9,349 nucleotides of DNA from NCBI GenBank assembly GCA_003486645.1, contig DNGI01000447.1:1-9349 (forward strand), in the 5' to 3' direction. Shown piece after piece: positions 6,473-9,349 of the stretch (within the stretch, counting starts at the first letter, position 1; each line of letters opens with the position of its first letter). This DNA is from Cyanobacteria bacterium UBA11370 (GTDB lineage Bacteria > Cyanobacteriota > Cyanobacteriia > Cyanobacteriales > Coleofasciculaceae). The position numbers and the translations under genes were made by a program. The notes beneath the pieces are model-generated. The model was not told where the DNA came from, did no database searches, and was given only the letters and a program-made list of their open reading frames with translations.

Positions 6473-6784
6473 TTATTCATCTGATGGTTTTTCTCTGACA
6501 CGCTCTTCCCAGTATCCTGGCTCACGACTACAGTGCATCACTGCCACAATTAAAATGTAATCTTCCTCAATGGTGTATAAAATCCCATAAGGAAATTTCC
6601 GTGTCAGACATCGACGAATATCTTCATCAACAACAGCCCAACGAGTCGGTGATTCAACTATTCGGAAAATTGCATCCTCAACCGTATTGATAAATGCCTG
6701 TGCCAATTCAACCCGACGCTGTGCGTAAAACTCAACTGCTTCGCCATATTCAGTCAATGCTGCTGGGTGAAAAACATATTTCAT
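6473..6784 (-). CDS. ParE/RelE-superfamily toxin
   Basis: This 103-residue protein fits the ParE/RelE fold of type II toxins. Two N-terminal helices (FHPAALTEYGEAVEFYAQRR, 5-24, then a second helix to about 43) are followed by a beta sheet: IRRCLTRKFPYGILYTI (56-72) and DYILIVAVMHCSREPGYW (75-92). The phrase RKFPYGILYxI and the ending H-x-S-R-x-P-G-Y-W are characteristic. Members either poison DNA gyrase (ParE) or cleave ribosome-bound mRNA (RelE). The typical RelE catalytic set is not clear here, so the ParE side is favoured and the target remains uncertain. The ATG overlaps the antitoxin stop by 4 nt (ATGA, 6781-6784), so translation is coupled and the antitoxin is made first. The 3' end is convergent with the NACHT gene, 33 bp apart, with no terminator between. 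Length and frame are intact. Confidence 0.92.
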   Translation of the reverse strand: MKYVFHPAALTEYGEAVEFYAQRRVELAQAFINTVEDAIFRIVESPTRWAVVDEDIRRCLTRKFPYGILYTIEEDYILIVAVMHCSREPGYWEERVREKPSDE

Positions 6785-7011
6785 GGCTCCAGAAGTTGTC
6801 TCACTCTAGCTAACCCCTCCTCTCCAGGAATAGGTTGAACTATACCACTTCTAATTTCATTTCTACGCTTCTTAGCTTCACTTACCCAAAGCGCTTGCAA
6901 TTTCTCGTCTACATCAAACTCAAGACTTTCAATCAGCTTTTCTGCCAGCCATGCTCTCCATGCACTGGGCAATGATAAAGCTTCTTTCATGACTTGCTCT
7001 ACAGAAACCAT
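6781..7011 (-). CDS. Antitoxin, TIGR02574-type addiction module component
   Basis: This 76-residue protein matches the pattern of the putative addiction-module component family (TIGR02574), common in cyanobacteria beside ParE-like toxins. The diagnostic series is present: EALSLPSAWRAWLAEKLIES (11-30), then D-V-D-E with LWVSEAKKRRNEIRSG (41-56) and IPGEEGLARVRQLL (61-74). The N-terminal helices probably support dimerisation or DNA contact, and the C-terminal segment should wrap and neutralise the toxin. It is the first gene of the two-gene operon, as usual. AGGAA (plus coordinates 7015-7019) lies 3 nt before the ATG. A promoter candidate is at 7023-7050. Antitoxin or antitoxin-toxin complexes of this kind usually repress their own promoter; no clear operator was recognised here. 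Confidence 0.93.
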   Translation of the reverse strand: MVSVEQVMKEALSLPSAWRAWLAEKLIESLEFDVDEKLQALWVSEAKKRRNEIRSGIVQPIPGEEGLARVRQLLEP

Positions 7012-7022
7012 AATTTCCTACA

Positions 7023-7050
7023 GGTATAGAGGCTATCCAGAGTGTAGCAA
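7023..7050 (-). promoter_or_regulatory. Candidate promoter of the toxin-antitoxin operon
   Basis: On the minus strand, TTGCTA (-35, plus coordinates 7045-7050, 4 of 6) and TATACC (-10, plus coordinates 7023-7028, 4 of 6) are 16 bp apart and lie just before the antitoxin ribosome binding site. An imperfect dyad (GGATAG...TATACC) spans the -10 and could be the autorepression site. Confidence 0.35.
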
Positions 7051-7061
7051 GAGAACCACTT

Positions 7062-7313
7062 TCATCGCCTACCCTCTTTCCACTCTTCCCCACCTGATAG
7101 CTGAACTAAATTCTCATCAATGATTGCTAGTAACGTCTTTGCTGAATGTTCATACGTTAAATCGAGCAATTTCTGAGCCGTTATCATTATCTCTGTTCTA
7201 TCCACCAATTCTGAGAGTTGAAAGGAATTATATGCACCATCCCTAACTTCCACACTTGCCGGACGAATTGCCGCCTCGATCGTCTCTTCACAGATAGGCG
7301 CTGATAGGCTCAA
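7062..7313 (-). CDS. Short hypothetical protein, start uncertain
   Basis: Not recognised. The frame encodes 83 residues from a TTG at 7313-7311, and stays open back to a stop at 7365-7367, just after the holB stop in the same frame; no ATG lies in that extension. Codon choice and composition look like a protein (SVEVRDGAYNSFQLSELVDR and MITAQKLLDLTYEHSAKTLL are plausible helices), and the end GGEEWKEGRR is charged. No Shine-Dalgarno sequence stands at a useful distance from the TTG. Other possible starts are a GTG at about 7253 or the internal ATG (residue 43). The upstream extension consists of CCTTTTG-like repeat sequence and is probably not translated. It could be a small accessory gene, or the tail of a larger gene whose start was lost. 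It lies 50 bp upstream of the toxin-antitoxin operon and 54 bp after holB, all on the same strand. Confidence 0.45.
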   Translation of the reverse strand: MSLSAPICEETIEAAIRPASVEVRDGAYNSFQLSELVDRTEIMITAQKLLDLTYEHSAKTLLAIIDENLVQLSGGEEWKEGRR

Positions 7314-7340
7314 TATAGCATTGAGAATGTTCCCTTCTAC

Positions 7341-7362
7341 CTTTTGGCCTTTGCCTTTCTTC
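7341..7362. repeat. Degenerate CCTTTTG-type heptamer repeat
   Basis: The plus strand reads CTTTTGGCCTTTGCCTTTCTTC, i.e. about three imperfect copies of a CCTTTTG-like unit. Short tandem heptamers of this sort occur between genes in many filamentous cyanobacteria. It sits just downstream of the holB stop. Confidence 0.4.
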
Positions 7363-7367
7363 AGTCA

Positions 7368-8312
7368 CTACCTATTCATCATTTCCAACAACGTTACCTC
7401 CCAAACTAAGCGCGGTTGTGCATAACTAAGAAGGTATTTTCGGGCTTGCTCTAACTTCTCGATAATGCCCATTTGTTGTAAATTTTGCCAATAACTATGC
7501 TGCAAATAATCAATTAACCATAACTGAGATTCAGGTTCCAAAGTTTTGTCAATTTCTTTGGCTAATTCCAATGCCATTCGGCAGGAACGAGGTAACTGAT
7601 TGAGTTTAGCCAATAACTCTGGAGGAATCCCCTGGAGTTGTTCAAACGCGGCGATCGCTAACCCTGGACTCCCTTGGGCGATCGCTAATACCGACGGTTC
7701 CTGAAGAATTGCCCCATAACCCGTCCGTTCCAGCACTACTGCCATATCCATTTGCGCTAATCGATAAAACGGAATTTTCTGACACCGAGAAACCAACGTC
7801 GGTAATAACGATTCAGTACTCGGTGCGATTAAAATTAACGTTGCCCGTCCCGGTTCTTCCAGTGTTTTCAGTAAACCATTTGCCGCCGCTTCTGCCATTG
7901 TTTCTGCCCGATCCAACACAACAATTTGACGCGATGCTTCTAATGGAGAACGACCTAAAAAGTGACTAATTTCTCGAATTTGTTCCAACCGAATTTGAGG
8001 CGGTGCTTTACGCTTAACCCCTTTTTCTGCGGCTTCTTTTGCAGATAAATATACCCCATTGTGCAAATAAGTCGGTTCCACCCAAAGCACATCCGGATGA
8101 TTCCCCTGCTGCAAACGTCGTTTTACCGATACTTGCTTCTCGACTGAAATATCCCGACAAAACAACAGTTCAATAAACCCCCGCGCCGCCAAACTCCGTC
8201 CCACCCCCGGAGAACCCGCAAACAGATAAGCTGGAGCAATACGATTAGCCGCAATTGCCCCCTGTAATAGCGCGATCGCTTGGTTTTGTCCTACGATAGT
8301 CGCAAAAGTCAT
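7368..8312 (-). CDS. holB: DNA polymerase III subunit delta prime
   Basis: Delta prime is the stator subunit of the clamp loader, which opens the beta clamp and loads it at primed DNA together with the gamma/tau and delta subunits. The 314-residue protein is of normal length. It is an AAA+ module: VGQNQAIALLQGAIAANRIA (7-26) and AYLFAGSPGVGRSLAA (28-43) at the N-terminus; LDRAETMAEAAANGLLKTLEEP (133-154) covers the Walker B-like and box VI area; LVSRCQKIPF (173-182) carries the SRC motif with R176, the arginine that acts in trans on a neighbouring ATP site. The P-loop lysine is replaced by R39 (GVGRS), consistent with a subunit that does not hydrolyse ATP. Only C52 is present where E. coli delta prime has a four-cysteine zinc module, so that module is absent. 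It is the second gene after tmk on the same strand, with 136 bp between them. Confidence 0.95.
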   Translation of the reverse strand: MTFATIVGQNQAIALLQGAIAANRIAPAYLFAGSPGVGRSLAARGFIELLFCRDISVEKQVSVKRRLQQGNHPDVLWVEPTYLHNGVYLSAKEAAEKGVKRKAPPQIRLEQIREISHFLGRSPLEASRQIVVLDRAETMAEAAANGLLKTLEEPGRATLILIAPSTESLLPTLVSRCQKIPFYRLAQMDMAVVLERTGYGAILQEPSVLAIAQGSPGLAIAAFEQLQGIPPELLAKLNQLPRSCRMALELAKEIDKTLEPESQLWLIDYLQHSYWQNLQQMGIIEKLEQARKYLLSYAQPRLVWEVTLLEMMNR

Positions 8313-8340
8313 ACCATTTTGGATGCAAGGATTTTGGATT

Positions 8341-8385
8341 GGGGAGAGGGGGGAGAGGGAGAGAGGGGGAGAGGGAGAGGGAGAA
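8341..8385. repeat. G/A-only tract between tmk and holB
   Basis: Forty-five consecutive purines made of GGGGAGAGGG and GGGAGA-type units lie on the plus strand, which is the template strand of tmk and holB; the transcript would be a C/U tract. It sits 28 bp upstream of the holB start codon. Homopurine mirror repeats can form triplex DNA and are prone to length change. The interruption of the operon by such a tract may affect holB expression, which is inference. Confidence 0.85.
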
Positions 8386-8433
8386 TAATATTAATAAAGT
8401 CCTACCTTGAAATACAACCCAACACCATTAACC

Positions 8434-8463
8434 CATCCGTTACATCCGCTACAACATCCGTTG
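8434..8463. repeat. Short direct repeat CATCCG-type at the tmk 3' end
   Basis: Three near-identical units, CATCCGTTA, CATCCGCTA and CATCCGTTG, occur close together, the last inside the final codons of tmk. They are too short to assign a role. Confidence 0.4.
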
Positions 8464-9123
8464 CCAAAGATGCTGACGCAAAACCTCCTGAATTTCCAAC
8501 TGCACCCCTTCCTCATTCTGACTCCCATCAATCCTGACAATCCGTTCAGGATACAACGCCGCCAATTCCCTAAAACCCTGCTGCACTCGTTGATGAAACG
8601 CTAACTCCGCTTCCTCCATCCGATCAGCAATTCCGCGTTCTCGTGCCCGTTTTAAGCCAATTTCCACATCCACATCTAGCCAGAGAGTGAGATCACTTTC
8701 TAATCCACCCGTAGCAATGTGATTAATCTGTTCAATCAACCTTAAATCAATTCCCCGTCCGTAACCTTGGTAAGCCACTGTAGAATCCGTATAGCGATCG
8801 CATAAAATTATCGCGCCCTTCGCTAACTGAGGCTTCAGAAATTCTTCAATATGTTGTGCCCGGTCAGCCGCATATAGTAGAAGTTCAGCTCGGTCTTGAA
8901 TGATTAAAGATTGTCCAGCTAGTAAAATTTGCCGGAGTTCTAAACCTAATGACGTTCCTCCGGGTTCTTTCGTGACTACAACAGGAGTTTCATCCCCCTG
9001 ATTGCCCCAACATTCAACCAAACCCCTGGATCGTAACCAATCCTGCGATCGCTTGAGTTGCGTCGTTTTTCCACACCCTTCAACCCCCTCAAATACAATT
9101 AGGAACCCTTGCATTGATAGCAT
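8449..9123 (-). CDS. tmk: Thymidylate kinase
   Basis: This essential cytoplasmic kinase phosphorylates dTMP to dTDP with ATP in the dTTP pathway. The 224-residue product is normal length for bacteria. The P-loop GVEGCGKT is at 13-20 (K19, T20). The nucleoside-binding segment TKEPGGTSLG is at 51-60, DRYTDSTVAYQGYGRG at 109-124 holds the conserved DR and the dTMP-binding residues, and the LID RARERGIADRM is at 159-169. The basic residues in the LID, together with GCGKT in the P-loop lacking a basic residue before GK, place the catalytic arginine in the LID, as in E. coli-type enzymes. The first ATG is used here, but M4 (9114) is also possible and matches homologues beginning MxGKxIVFEG; neither has a strong ribosome binding site. 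It is the first gene of a tmk-holB pair, an arrangement conserved in many bacteria. Confidence 0.97.
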   Translation of the reverse strand: MLSMQGFLIVFEGVEGCGKTTQLKRSQDWLRSRGLVECWGNQGDETPVVVTKEPGGTSLGLELRQILLAGQSLIIQDRAELLLYAADRAQHIEEFLKPQLAKGAIILCDRYTDSTVAYQGYGRGIDLRLIEQINHIATGGLESDLTLWLDVDVEIGLKRARERGIADRMEEAELAFHQRVQQGFRELAALYPERIVRIDGSQNEEGVQLEIQEVLRQHLWQRML

Positions 9124-9349
9124 TTCTCATAGTCACGAGGTACAAATTTCTCGGTTTTAGGGACTAAGGGGTGATAAGCTGATGTGTGTTTCAATTGCAC
9201 AGCTTGGCGATGAAGAAAAAACTCTCTTTCCTTGGAGCCCTCTGCCTTACTTCCTCCATAATGCAACTTAAATGCCGATTAGCTTAGTACTTTCTTTCCC
9301 CCTTGTCCCCCTTGTCCTCCAAGTCTTTCCTATCTACTATCTTTGACTG
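9124..9349. other. Upstream flank of tmk, no gene seen
   Basis: No convincing gene, RNA or terminator is present. A 25-codon plus-strand frame (9210-9287) begins MKKKLSFLGALCL and so resembles a signal peptide, but it stops at once and has no follow-on frame in the window. No good -35/-10 pair for tmk was found. The far end carries a CCCCCTTGT repeat. Confidence 0.5.
9298..9320. repeat. CCCCCTTGT tandem repeat
   Basis: Two perfect copies of CCCCCTTGT (9298-9306 and 9307-9315) are followed by CCTCC. It lies in noncoding sequence upstream of tmk and resembles the other pyrimidine-rich intergenic tracts in the window. Confidence 0.7.

Noticed and set aside
7709..7969. Plus-strand frame antisense to holB (also those at 8280-8604 antisense to holB/tmk)
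   Set aside because: Proline- and leucine-rich antisense frames over well-supported genes; no independent coding signal.
9176..9205. Imperfect dyad AAGCTG...CAGCTT upstream of tmk
   Set aside because: Only six bases pair cleanly before a bulge, the loop is long, and there is no T-run. It is too weak to call a terminator or operator.
9210..9287. 25-residue plus-strand frame resembling a signal peptide or lipoprotein start
   Set aside because: It stops after 25 codons, the lipobox does not fit (L before C), and no follow-on frame exists in the window.

Overview
The window looks like chromosomal DNA from a filamentous or otherwise large-genome cyanobacterium. The strongest sign is nine copies of the octamer GCGATCGC (HIP1), at 776, 1742, 4108, 4301, 7651, 7678, 8272, 8794 and 9045. 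About one per 65 kb would be expected by chance. The families present (a GDP-fucose pathway, a NACHT NTPase with an N-terminal HTH, a TIGR02574-type antitoxin with a ParE-like toxin, a tmk-holB pair) and the polypyrimidine/polypurine intergenic tracts fit this. No rRNA, tRNA or CRISPR array was seen.

Layout. (1) 155-2275, plus strand: gmd and fcl, the two enzymes that turn GDP-mannose into GDP-L-fucose for surface glycans; a palindromic hairpin lies between them. (2) 2286-2669, minus strand: a stand-alone CheY-like receiver whose 3' end meets fcl 10 bp away. (3) 2838-3560, plus strand: a predicted secreted protein of unknown function with a cysteine-bounded internal duplication, a 14-residue tandem repeat with an 84-bp higher-order period, and a perfect 16-bp inverted repeat inside its last codons. 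(4) 3605-3880, minus strand: a decayed small gene with two in-frame stops. (5) 4100-6439, plus strand: a 779-residue XRE-like HTH plus NACHT STAND NTPase with an unusual Leu/Ala/Asp-rich C-terminal stretch. (6) 6473-7011, minus strand: a toxin-antitoxin operon convergent with the NACHT gene. (7) 7062-7313, minus strand: an orphan short reading frame. (8) 7368-9123, minus strand: tmk then holB, housekeeping DNA-replication genes, with a G/A-rich tract between them.

Together this reads as two housekeeping blocks (nucleotide-sugar synthesis on the left, dTMP and clamp-loader synthesis on the right) flanking about 4.7 kb of accessory DNA. The accessory block (2.8-7.3 kb) holds the most interesting content: a bacterial NLR-like NACHT protein next to a toxin-antitoxin pair, a pseudogene and repeat-bearing genes. 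A defence role for the NACHT gene is inferred from family knowledge and context and is not shown by the sequence. All calls come from reading the sequence; no database search was possible.
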